Source: Castor canadensis
Taxonomy: Eukaryota; Chordata; Mammalia; Rodentia; Castoridae
Reading direction: 5' to 3'
Assembly: GCF_047511655.1 (NCBI RefSeq)
Contig: NC_133400.1
Span: forward strand, 34,860,001 to 34,924,000
Length of the DNA stretch: 64,000 nucleotides
The notes under the pieces were generated by a model. It was not told where the DNA came from and ran no database searches. It saw only the letters and a list, made by a program, of their open reading frames with translations. The position numbers and the translations under genes were made by a program. The first letter of the stretch is position 1. The number at the start of each line of letters is the position of its first letter. This document shows, piece by piece, positions 44,040 to 54,379 of this stretch.

Positions 44040-44530
44040 TTTCTTGAGGGCTCAATTTCCAGTACAACTCAGAGAGGAGAAAACAAACCAGTAACAGGAA
44101 CAACACAAAACAAATAGTATAGAAATACAATTAAAATTAAGACAACTACTATACCACCAATAACCATAGAAAAATGGCAAAATAATGTACGACAGATTAT
44201 GAAGTTAAAAATTAATAAAGGTAAAAGTAGTAGTAACAAATGAATGAAATATAGAAGGGGACAGGGAGAGAGAAAAGGAAAGAAGAAGCAGGTTAAAATA
44301 AAAGAAAAAGAGAAAAAGGGAAAAGAATATAAGGAAGAGAGAAGAGCAAGAGATTAAAAATCTGAGTACAAAAATTAAAAATGTAAATAAAGTTAGATAT
44401 TGGTCATAAAATTAGATATAGGTCAGAAGAGGAATAAAAATTAAAAACAAAAAATTTCTTTAAATAAACAAGTAAAGGGAGAAATGACCCAAACATTGTA
44501 TGCACATATGAATAAAAGAAAAAAAGAGTA
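44040..44530 (+). mobile_element. Probable L1 3' end in the opposite orientation
   Basis: A polypurine stretch (44250-44350) leads to 'ggagaaatgacccaaacatt' and 'gtatgcacatatgaataaaa', the sense form of the L1 3' end seen at 52849-53425. Confidence 0.65.
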
Positions 44531-44564
44531 AAAATATTGGAAAAGGAAGTGAAAACCATTTGGG

Positions 44565-44843
44565 GGGTTGAACTCAAGGCCTCACACTTGCTAGGCAGCT
44601 GCTCTGCTGCCAAGCAAAAAGGCTGGGGTTAATTTTGAGGTAGGGTCTTGCTTTATGCCTGGACTGGCCTGGACCACAATTCTCCTGTTTGTATTGGGGA
44701 TAACAGGTTTGAACCACTACACCCAGTCATTGATTGAGATGGGATCTCGAGAAGTTTTTGCCCAGGCTAGCTTCAAGCACTGATACTCCCAACCTCTGCC
44801 TTCTGAATAGCTAGGATTACAGGCCTGAGCCACTGTGTCTGGC
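44565..44843 (-). mobile_element. Three-part SINE
   Basis: ID 'cacacttgctaggcagctgc', monomers 'ggactggcctggaccacaat' and 'gcccaggctagcttcaagca'. Confidence 0.9.
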
Positions 44844-44849
44844 TGTCCA

Positions 44850-45589
44850 GGCTTTTTGCTGCATGTGGACTGAGGGGTGGACCAATCAGGGGTCAGTTGA
44901 CTCCTTCAGGGTTGCATTTACTTTAGAAGCTTTCTTTCTTTGCATACTTTCTTTGCTGACCCCAATGAACTTTACAGCATGTGCCAGACAGGGTCCCATT
45001 ACTACAGAGGCACAGCACCCTAAGGGAGGGCAGAAGCTATAGAAACCCAAAAATCCTCCAGATTGGGGCTCTGCCCTCTTGATTCCTTCCCGTAGCAAAT
45101 CACATGAGTCAAGGAGGCAGCTCTGGAGATAAGCGATTGCCAGCTGTGGGCTCTGAGCTGTCAGTTGCCATAATAATCCACGGGCATCTAGGCTTCTCCT
45201 AGCCACAGAGGGTGGGGCCATGGGCCCCCGAACCATCCTTAGCCTGAGCTCCTTGCATACTAAACTTTCTTCAACTATGGAGGCAGGCTAGGTTAGGGAT
45301 ACTCTGAGACTGCTCCTTCTTTTGGCTCAAGGGCTCCTCCCCGTAGCCCACAAGTGAGAGGAGCCAGGTGATGACAAATTGTCTCCCCTCCTCCAAGTTT
45401 GAGGTGTTAAAAAAATGATCTACCAAGAGACCCCGCCTTTCTTCTTCCCTTCTCTCACCTAGCAGGATGGGTGACTCTCCTTCCCTCAATAAAACTATTC
45501 TACTTCACCTTATCTGTCTGTTCTGCTTAGATTCTTCCATTTGGAACGCAAGGACCAAGATCTTCTGAAAACACCTTATGCCGGTAACA
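44850..45589 (+). mobile_element. ERV LTR (class I type), + orientation
   Basis: Near its 3' end it has AATAAA at 45488-45493, then an R/U5-like stretch ('attcttccatttggaacgca', 'gccggtaaca') ending CA at 45589. The left edge is uncertain and no target duplication is clear, since a SINE was later inserted at its right edge. No internal viral genes flank it. Confidence 0.7.
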
Positions 45590-45599
45590 CTATGGTTTC

Positions 45600-45785
45600 T
45601 TTTTCTTTTGTGGTACCGGTACTCAGAGCCTACACCTTGAGCCAGCCCTTTTTTTGTGTGCAATGGGCTTTTTCGAGATAGTGTCTTTTGAACTGTTTGC
45701 TTGGGCTGTCTTCAAACCTTGATCCTCCTGATCTCTGCTTCCTGAGTAGCTTGGGTTACAGGTGTGAGCCACCAGCACCCAGCTT
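45600..45785 (-). mobile_element. B1-ID SINE at the LTR end
   Basis: An imperfect duplication around 'ctatggtttct' / 'ctatggctttct' brackets it. Confidence 0.88.
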
Positions 45786-45789
45786 AACT

Positions 45790-46105
45790 ATGGCTTTCTG
45801 AGGCGCAGTCCGCACATGCACCTGCTCTGTTTAGCTGGATGCTGCAGCCGTCAATCTTTAATGGAAGGCCAGCTTCACTCTGCTCTGTATCTCTGACTCA
45901 AATCCCACTGCATATATTTTTCAAAGGGCTTGTTCCAGTGCTGTCTCACCAAGGCCACACTGAGCCACAAGGTAGACAACTAGCCAGGACAGTATGGCAA
46001 TGCTTGCTGTGAGTTCCAGGGAAAAGGAAAATGTAGGGATTTTTTTCCCAAAGCAGCAAGTGTGGGCTTTCACAAGATGACTCCTTATTACAGCACCGTG
46101 TTTTA
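45790..46105. other. No recognised feature
   Basis: Unique-looking sequence. Confidence 0.5.
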
Positions 46106-46109
46106 TTTT

Positions 46110-46340
46110 TAAGTTTTTATTACCATATTATTGTTGTACAGGGGGTACATTGTAGCATTTACAAAAGTTCTTACAATATATCAAATATATCATGGTGAAA
46201 TTCACACCCTCCACCATTCTCCTTGATCCCCAGTCCTGGAATAGTTTCAACTGGAATCATTTTTCCATTTTCATACCTGCGTACATAATGTTCCCACCAC
46301 CTTCACCCTCCTACACCCTTTCCTTATATCTTCCCCCTCC
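46110..46340 (-). mobile_element. Interspersed repeat shared with 181-330 (L1 3'-end-like)
   Basis: 'ggggtacattgtagcattta' then 'ttcttacaatatatcaaata'. It leads through a SINE into further antisense L1. Confidence 0.6.
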
Positions 46341-46384
46341 CCCTGGCACCATCCCCCAACAGGACCTGTTTTATCTCCCCGCCT

Positions 46385-46580
46385 TCTTTTTTTTTATGGT
46401 ACTGGAGTTTGAGCTCAGGGCCTATGCCTTGAGCCACTCCACCAGCCCTTTTTTTGTGATGGTTTTTTTCAAGATAGGGTCTCGAGAATTATTTGCCCAG
46501 GCTGGCTTTGAACTGCAATCCTCTTGATCTCTGCCTCCTGAGAAGTTAGGATCACAGGCATGAGGCAGTAGGGCCTGGCT
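46385..46580 (-). mobile_element. B1-ID SINE
   Basis: 'ggtactggagtttgagctca' tail, B1 to 'gaggcagtagggcctggct'. Confidence 0.9.
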
Positions 46581-47429
46581 GTCCTCCATTTCTATAAAAA
46601 GAAATTTTTGTTTGTTTAAAATAGCTATACAGGGAGTTTCATTGTGACATTTCCATGTATATTTGTATTATAACCCAAATTGGTTCATCCCCCGTATTTT
46701 TTTCCTTTCCACCCCATTCTCCTTCTTATGGTGATTTCAACAGGTTTAAAAATTCTATATTCATTCTTCTGTAGGAAGTACATCAACCATATTCACCTTC
46801 TTAACGTACTTCTTTTGCCCTCCCTCTCCTGTTAGTGACCTCCCAATAGTGTGACTGTTTTCATAACATTTACACTCCCCGTTTTTATGGTGAGGAATGG
46901 ACCATTTCCCATGTCCACCCTGCATGCAACTGGGTCAACACAGGTCCCACTGCCTTTGCTGGGCATGGTTTTGATGCCAATTTTCCCCACTCTGTGTCTC
47001 CCTCCATTAAGTCTGTTCTTGTTGTCGTGCAGCCATTGTCACCACACATGCCCAGAACTTTTCATCTTCCCAAACTCAAATCTACTTATTAGGCAATAAT
47101 TTCCCATTCTCCCTATCCCCCATCCCCTGGAAACCGCATTCTACTGTCTGTATGCCTTGAACTACTCTAGGTACTTTGCATAAGTGAAACCATCTAGTAT
47201 TTGTCCTTTGGGACTGGTTCTATACTCCATCTACTGGTTTCTATCTATGCTTCAACATGTGACAGGATTAACTTCCTTTTTAAAGGTGCATAGTATTCCA
47301 TTGAGTATATTATGGATAATTTTATCTTATTTGATCAAACATTCTGAGTGTTTCTCTAGCTTGTCAGCCCACCCTATCCATCTTTGAATTACCAGCCTTG
47401 TGAGACAATTTCTTGTAACAAATCTCTCT

Positions 47430-47545
47430 TCACCACATGTGGCAGTTCACACCTATAATCCCAGTACGCTGGAGGCAGAGGCAGGTGAATTGTTAGTGGG
47501 AGGCCAGCTGGACTAAAACTGAAACTCCAAAAATTTAAAATTCTT
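47430..47545 (+). mobile_element. B1-like SINE, degraded
   Basis: 'cacacctataatcccagtac' to 'actgaaactccaaaaattta'. Confidence 0.7.
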
Positions 47546-47559
47546 CCTTTTTCTTTCTC

Positions 47560-47781
47560 TGCCTGCCTCTCTCCCTCTGTCTCTCTCTGTCTCTGTATCT
47601 GTCTGTCTTTCTCATCTCTCTCTGTCTCCATCTCTCTCTTTTCTCTGTCTCTCTCCCTTTTCTCTCTATCCCTCTCTCTGTGTCTCTCTGTCTGTCTCTC
47701 TTCTCTGTCTCTCTTTCTCTTCTCTGTTTCTCTGTCTCTGTCTCTCTTTCTCTCTGTCTGTCTCTGTCTCTCTCTTTCTCT

Positions 47782-47814
<33 letters not shown>

Positions 47815-47950
47815 TCTCTTTATCTCTCTTCTCTCTCTCTGTCTCTCTCTTCTGTCTGTCTCTCTCCCTTTCTCTCTGTCTCTCTCTGTCTCTGTCTCTC
47901 TGTCTCTCTGTCTCTCTCCTCTCTCTGTATGTCTCTGTCTCTCTCCCACC
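47560..47950. repeat. Long TC/TCTG polypyrimidine tract
   Basis: About 390 bases almost purely of C and T with scattered G. The 186- and 110-codon Arg/Glu-rich open frames here are translations of the simple repeat. Confidence 0.95.
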
Positions 47951-48154
47951 CCTTCTCCCTTGATAGTTATGTCTCTGGAGAACTCTGGACAGCGCCATGA
48001 CTTGCTTCTATTGCTGAACTTGTGGTAGCTTCCTCCTCCTGGTTGTTGCGAATGGTGCTGCTATGAACGTGCGTGCAAACACGCCCTCAAGATTCTGCAT
48101 TGGATTTCTTTGGATACATACTCAAAGGTGAGATTGCTGGATCATGCAGTATGT

Positions 48155-48308
48155 ATGTGTGTACTGAGACAGGGTCTCAGGGTCCCACTTTGGCCTAGGC
48201 TGGCCTGGTACTCGCTATGTAGCACAGGCTGGCCTCAAACTTACTATTTTACTGCCTCAGCGTCCTAAGTGCTGGGATTACAGGCATAGGCCCAATGCCT
48301 GGCTCTGT
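48155..48308 (-). mobile_element. B1-like SINE
   Basis: 'gagacagggtctcagggtcc' to 'taggcccaatgcctggctc', with an internal duplicated segment. Confidence 0.88.
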
Positions 48309-48574
48309 TTTTAATCTTCTTAGAGTAGTTGTGATATCTTACACTCTCACTAGTGCTGCATATGTGTTACAGCTTCTTCATGTCACCATCAACACTTGTC
48401 ATTTTCTGTTTTTGTGTTAGGAGTTATTCTACGGGGTATGGTGTGACATCTCACTGTGGTTTCAGCTCACATTTCCCTAATGGTTAGCGTTTCTGGGAAT
48501 CTTTGAATGTGCTGTTGCTTATTTAGCTATCTTGTTGGAGGAATAGATATTTGAGTCCTTGCTGGGGTGTGTGT

Positions 48575-48910
48575 GGATGTGTGGTCTTGGGGTTTGAACT
48601 CAGGGCCTTGTGCTTGCTAGGCAGTCACTCTACCACTTGACTCACTCCATCAGCCCTTTGCATGTGTGTTGTGTGTGTGTTGGTTATTTTTGAGATAGGG
48701 TCTCTCTTTACGCGTTGGCTGGCCTGGAATGCAATCCTCTTATTTATACTTCCCCAGGTAGCTGGGTATGATAGACATACCACAACATTTAGCCATTGGT
48801 TCAGGATGAGGCCTCTCAAACTTTTAGTCTGGGTTGGCCTCAAACTATGATCCTCCTAATCTCTGCCTCCCAAGTATCGAGGATTGTAAGTTGAGCTATA
48901 GTGTCCAGCC
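48575..48910 (-). mobile_element. Three-part SINE
   Basis: ID 'cttggggtttgaactcaggg', two 7SL monomers, ending 'ttgagctatagtgtccagcc'. Confidence 0.9.
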
Positions 48911-49386
48911 TTGGCCTGCTTTTGGATTGGTTGTCTCTTGTTATTGAGTGTTTTGAGTTATTTATACTATGGATTTTTACATTTATGGATACATGATTTG
49001 CAGATGTTTTCCCTCATTTCATGGGTTACCCTCCTACTCTTTTGGTAGTGTCGGAGATTCCATGTGAGGTACGAAGTGCTTAATTCTGACATAGTACAAT
49101 TTATCTATTTTTCCTTCTGTTGCCCGCTTTTAGTATCATATCCAAGAAGTCATTGTCAAATCCAATGTTACGAAGCTGTCCCTCTATATTTTCTTTTCAG
49201 ACTTCTATAGTTTTTACTTTTTCAGTTCTTTGACCCATTTTCGGTTCATTTTTGTGAGTAGTGTAAGGCCCAAGTTCATCCTTTTGCATAAGTGTTTCCA
49301 GTTTCTCAGCACCATTTATTGAAAAAAATTATCCTTTCCCTTGTGAACCGCCTTGCCACCTTTGTCAAAAATCACTTGGCTGCACC

Positions 49387-49797
49387 TGTGAGGGTCCATA
49401 GTCTCTCTTCTCATGTCCTGCACGAGCTGTCCTAGAAACCTAACTGAGGGCGACAGGAGATGCTGGAAAAGACAACAGACAGAAGACAAAATATGCATAA
49501 AGCTGGGGCCAGGTAGGCTGGGCCCTCGGATGGAGACACAGCAGCCCCCTCCACCTCCAGTGAGTTTATTATATACAGTGGCAACACGAGGTGGAGAGGT
49601 GATTCTCAGGGGAGGGGGCGTGACATTGTAATCCTCCGGAACAGAAGAAACCTGTGACAGCTTCTCTCCCAACGTAAACATGAAAAGAAAAACAGCTCTA
49701 CTGCATCTTGCCCACGTCTGCAGCTGAGGCTGCAGATTTACGGGGCGTAACTATGCTTGCTCCTTTCTGCGGTTTGGGGCTGAGCCAAACTCAAACA
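49387..49797 (-). mobile_element. Solo ERV LTR with 6-bp flanking repeats, inside L1
   Basis: The 411-bp element starts TG and ends CA. The flanks are 'tgcacc' (49381-49386) and 'tgcagc' (49798-49803), a 6-bp duplication with one mismatch, the length typical of class II (ERVK/IAP-like). On the minus strand 'tatataataaactcac' lies in mid-element. L1 reads straight across if it is removed. Confidence 0.85.
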
Positions 49798-49889
49798 TGC
49801 AGCTATTCTATACACCTGTCGGCTCCCCACACTCTCTATTCTGATCTGTTGGTTTATATATCTGTAACATGCTGTTTCGATTACTGTAC

Positions 49890-50008
49890 ATTTTTTTTAC
49901 CCTGGGTCTTGCTATATAGCCAGTAGCCCAGCAGTCTTAAACTCTCAATCCTCTGCCTGCTCCTCCCAAGTGCTGGGCTTATAGGCTTGTGCTACCATGC
50001 CCAGTCAT
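49890..50008 (-). mobile_element. B1-like SINE
   Basis: 'ccctgggtcttgctatatag' to 'gtgctaccatgcccagtcat'. Confidence 0.88.
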
Positions 50009-50434
50009 TGTTCTTCTTTCCTAGATTGTTTTGCTTATTTGAGGTCCCTTGAGATTTCATATGAATTTTATGATGGGCTTTTCTATTTTTCAAAAAACAT
50101 CATTGGGATTTTGACAAGAATTGCATTGACTCTGTAGATGACTTTGGGTACTATTGCTATCTTAACAATATTAAGTCTTCCAATTCATGAATATGAAATA
50201 TCTCCCATCTATTGGTGTCTTTAATTTTTTAGCATTGTTTTATAGTTTTCCAATAATAAATCTTTCATGCCTTTGGTTTCCTTCTAAGTATTTTATTTTC
50301 TGATGCCTTTGTAAATGGAATTGGTGTCTCAATTTCCTTTCACTTTGTTAATTGGTAGTGTAGACATACACCTGATTCTTGCAAGGTGGTTTTCTATTTT
50401 CCAACTTAGTTGAGTGTGTTTAGCTGAGTTAGTT

Positions 50435-50436
<2 letters not shown>

Positions 50437-50477
<41 letters not shown>
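50437..50477. repeat. (GT)n microsatellite within L1
   Basis: About 19 GT units, then interrupted GT-rich sequence. Confidence 0.97.
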
Positions 50478-50478
<1 letters not shown>

Positions 50479-51294
50479 ATTGTGTGTGATTGTGTTAGCA
50501 GTGAATACCTTTGCAATACCTTTTATTCCCATTTCTTGCTCTGGCTGGGGCTTCTGTAGTGTGTTGAATGAAAGAGGTGAGAGCGAGTGTCCTTGTCTTG
50601 TTTCTGATGGAGCGTGATGCTAGCAGTGAGCTTTTCCTTATTTTCTCTTTCCTTATTGTGTTGAGGTAGTTTCTTCCTATTCCCAGGTATTTTCAGTGTT
50701 ACGTAGTTCAAATGAGCTAAGCCGGTCATTCTTTTAATGTGATGTATTACACTGATTCGTTTCATCTATTAAACCATCTGTGCATTGCAGGAATAAATGC
50801 TTTGTAATTAAGGTGTATAAGTCTTTTAATGAACCATCGAATTCTGTTTGTGTTGAAGATTTTTGCATCCATGTTTGTAAGACATGTGGGTCTATAGTTT
50901 TCTTGTTGAGTCTTTCTCTGCCTTTGGTGTCAGGATAATCCTGGCTTCAGAATGAGTTGGAACATGCTCAGTTTTTAGAAGAGCTTGAAAAAGATCCACA
51001 TTAATTCTTCTTTAAATGTTTGGTAGAATTTGCCATCGACGCCACTTGGCCATGAGCCGTTCTTTGCTGGGAGGTTTCTGGTTATTGAGCCAATCATCTT
51101 GCTAGTGGCAGATCTATTCAGACGTTTACTTCTTCATGATTCAGTATTCACAGGCTGAATCCCAGAATTTGCAGGACATAAGACAAAATCTAGAAATTTT
51201 TCCATTTCACATAGGTTATCCAGTTTGTTGATGTACAATTGTTCACAGCAGTTTCTTTTAATCCTTTTTATTTCTGTGAAATTTATAAGTTATA

Positions 51295-51403
51295 AGTTGG
51301 GCATGGCAGTTTTCACCTATAATCTCAGCACTTGAGAGCTGGGATTGTAAGTTTGAGGCCAGCCTGGGCTACATAGAGAGACCCTGTCTCAAAAAAAACA
51401 AAC
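51295..51403 (+). mobile_element. B1-like SINE
   Basis: 'cagttttcacctataatctc' to 'agaccctgtctcaaaaaaaa'. Confidence 0.9.
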
Positions 51404-51406
51404 CAA

Positions 51407-51477
51407 GGGCTGGGGATGTAGCTCAGTGGTAAAACACTTACATAGCATGTGCAAGGCCCTGGGTTCCATCCCCAGCA

Positions 51478-51527
<50 letters not shown>
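51407..51527 (+). mobile_element. ID-like SINE with (CA)n tail
   Basis: 'ggctggggatgtagctcagt' to 'gttccatccccagcaccaca', then about 23 CA units. Confidence 0.95.
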
Positions 51528-51528
<1 letters not shown>

Positions 51529-52089
51529 GTCCCTTTATGCTCATTGTTTCCTCTTTCATATCTAGTCTTAGTTATTTGTATCTTTTCTGTTTTTTCCCTT
51601 CTCAAACCTTTAGGTAGACTGCTGAAGTTTTGTCACGTTTGTTGATCTTTTTGGTCACTCATTCTTAGTTTTGCTGACTTTTTCCTCTTCCCTATTTTAT
51701 TTATCTCCTAACTAATCTTTATTATTTCCTTACTTCTGTTTTCTTTGGGTTTAGCTTGTTCTCCTTTTTCCAGTTCCTGAAGGTGTCAAATTAGGTTGTT
51801 GATCTGAAATCTCTCAATTCTAATGCAAACATTTGCAGCTATGAGTTGTTCTCTTACCACTGCTTTACCTGCATCTCACAGGCTTTGGTGTGATGTGTGT
51901 CCATTTTCACTCTTCTCAAGATATTTTCTAATTCCCCTTGCAGTTTTCTCTTTAGTTCAGTGCTTAAGAAAGTATTTTTATATTTCTACATACTTATGGA
52001 TTTTCCAGTTTTCCTTCTTCTATCAATTTCTAGTTTCATTCTGTTGTTATCAGGAAAGATAATTTGTCTGATTACAATCCCCTCCCTCC

Positions 52090-52170
52090 CTCTGTGGTAC
52101 TAGGTATGAACTCAGGGCCTTGCACTTACTAGGCAGGTGCTCTACCACTTGAGCTACACTTCCAGCCCTC
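52090..52170 (-). mobile_element. ID-like SINE
   Basis: 'ggtactaggtatgaactcag' to 'agctacacttccagccc'. Confidence 0.92.
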
Positions 52171-52351
52171 AGTACTTTCAATTTATTAAAACTTATCTTG
52201 TGGTCTATCCTCGAGGATGTTCTATGTACCCTTGAGAAATGTGCTATTGTTGGGTGTGGTGTTCTGAAGAAATTGTTGTCTTTTAAGCTTTCCTAGTCTA
52301 GAGTTTCCTCATCTTTTTTTTTTTTAATTTATTTTGTCATTGAAGAAGCAA

Positions 52352-52447
52352 TCTTTTTTTTTTTTTTTTTGGTGGTACTGGTGCTTGAACTCAGGGCCTC
52401 ACACTTGCTAGGTAGGAGCTCTACCTACTTGAGCTACTCCTCCAGAA
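52352..52447 (-). mobile_element. ID-like SINE
   Basis: T18 run, 'ggtggtactggtgcttgaac' to 'gagctactcctccagaag'. Confidence 0.92.
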
Positions 52448-52848
52448 GCAGTACTTTGTCTTGAGTTTCCTTCGGCATGGATTGCACCAGTTACACCCTC
52501 TGTTGTCATTTACTTGTCCCTCTGCCCCTGCATTTTCTGTAAATCAGCATCAGATCTAGATGTGTGGCATGATTCAGTTTCTTCTCTGGATGAGATAATT
52601 CCATAGGTGATGTACACGTCCACTAGGAGCTGTCTAATGCCTGGTTGTTTCTGTGTTTATGTCTCTAGCAACTGTTGGTGATCCTTGTCTAGGTCTATTA
52701 ATTCATTACGGATTGAAAATCTTTCATTACCTATTATCCTTCCATTAATTATGAGCAGGATTACTTCTATAATACCCCTTGTCAACTGGTTATTCTGAGG
52801 TACAGTTCCAATTAGAAAGACAAACCACTTATCTTAACAGCAGCTTTT

Positions 52849-53425
52849 ATTTATTTATTTATTTATTTATTTTTATTATTCATATGTGCATACAATGCTT
52901 GGGTCATTTCTCCCCCCTGCCCCCACCCCCTCCCTTACCACCTACTCCACCCTCTCCCTCTCCCCCCCACCCCCTCAATACCCGGCAGAAATTATTTTGC
53001 CCTTATCTTTAATTTTGTTGAAGAGAGAGTATAAGCAATAATAGGAAGGAACAAGGGTTTTTGCTAGTTGAGATAAGGATAGCTATACATGGAGTTGGCT
53101 TACATTAATTTCCTGTGCATGTGTGTTACCTTTTAGGTTAATTCTTTTTGATCTAACCTTTTCTGTAGTTCCTGGTCCCCTTCTTCTATTGGCCTCAGTT
53201 GCTTTTAAGGTATCTGCTTTAGTTTCTCTGCGTTAAGGGCAACAAATGCTAGCTAATTTTTTAGGTGTCTTACCTATCCTCATATCTCTCTTGTGTGCTC
53301 TCACTTTTATCATGTGATCAAAGTCCAATCCCCTTGTTGTGTTTGCCCTTGATCTAATGTCCACATATGAGGGAGAACATACGATTTTTGGTCTTTTGGG
53401 CCAGGCTAACCTCACTCAGAATGAT
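52849..53425 (-). mobile_element. 5'-truncated L1 3' end with perfect 15-bp target duplication
   Basis: It is flanked by 'ttaacagcagctttt' at 52834-52848 and 53426-53440. It begins with a (TTTA)n tail (poly-A of the minus strand), then 'tgcatacaatgcttgggtca', a C-rich tract and the end of ORF2/3' UTR. The intact duplication marks it as one of the younger elements in the window. Confidence 0.95.
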
Positions 53426-53644
53426 TTAACAGCAGCTTTTAAGAGGGGAAATATAAGTGTACATGGCAATTGTAGGAAAGATCCCTAATTTCAGATATGA
53501 AGAAAGAAAGTACTGGTTTTACACTTGATAAAATGTAGTAGAGATGGTCGTAAGTGACCTGAATAATCAAGAAACAGATAAGGAAAGGATTGTCCCAGCT
53601 GTTAAAGAAGGATGTCCTGGACCCTGTACATTTTAGAGGCTTTT

Positions 53645-53795
53645 ATTTTTTTGTTGTTGTTTTGTGCTGTTTTGTTTTTTGTGAGACAGGGTTTAGATGT
53701 GTAGCCCAGGTTGGCCTCAAACTCATGATCCTCCTGCTTCAGTCTCCTGAGTGCAGGGATTATAGACAAGTGCTACCCTGCTTGGCCCAAGAACA
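53645..53795 (-). mobile_element. B1-like SINE
   Basis: 'gagacagggtttagatgtgt' to 'gtgctaccctgcttggccc'. Confidence 0.9.
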
Positions 53796-53915
53796 TTTTA
53801 GAAAGACCTATCAGAAAAAGCCTAAAATAAAAAGCTTTAGCAATACACACACACATGCACAAACATACATGCACACTATTTTGCACTCCAGTAATATTTA
53901 TGTGAATCAACTTTC

Positions 53916-54131
53916 CTTTTTATTTTGGTGGGACTGGAGTTTGAACACAGGCTTCTAGTTTGCAAAGCAGACATTTTACCATTTGAGACACGCCTCCAGT
54001 CCATTTTGCTCTGCTTATTTTAGAGATGGGATTTCATGAACTATTTGCCCTAGCTGGCCGTGAACTATGATCCTTCTGATCCCAGCCTCCCAAGTAGCTA
54101 AGATTACAGGTGTGAGCCACTGGTGCCCAGC
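53916..54131 (-). mobile_element. B1-ID SINE with perfect 15-bp duplication
   Basis: Flanked by 'tgtgaatcaactttc' at 53901-53915 and 54132-54146. Confidence 0.95.
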
Positions 54132-54304
54132 TGTGAATCAACTTTCTTAGTTAGAGCCCTTAAACCCTTCAGAACAAAATAAGGTAGAAACACATAAATA
54201 AGATCTTCCTAACTTTGAGTTTGACATGCTTAAAGTTTATAACTTTATCCCAAAAATACAGGTTTGGCAAAGAACACTTCCATATATCAAGAATACTGAC
54301 TGAA

Positions 54305-54378
54305 AAGGCTGGAGCTGTAACTCAGAGCCCTTGACTACTATGCATAAGGCCCTGGGTTCAATTCCTAGCACTGAAAAA
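54305..54378 (+). mobile_element. ID-like SINE
   Basis: 'ggctggagctgtaactcaga' to 'ggttcaattcctagcactga'. Confidence 0.88.
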
Positions 54379-54379
54379 A

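Larger units (their letters stand above)
46590..52830 (-). mobile_element. Long old L1, collinear 3' to 5', with many insertions
   Basis: Antisense L1 segments appear in order: 3' region 46590-47400, then 48000-48150, 48310-48565, 48915-49380, 49800-49885, RT region 50010-51290, linker 51527-51800 and endonuclease region about 51800-52830. No long frame survives. Inserts are listed separately. Confidence 0.85.

Noticed and set aside
47389..47998. Frames of 186 and 110 codons rich in Arg-Glu on the minus strand and Ser-Leu-Cys on the plus strand
   Set aside because: These are translations of the TC/TCTG simple repeat, not proteins.
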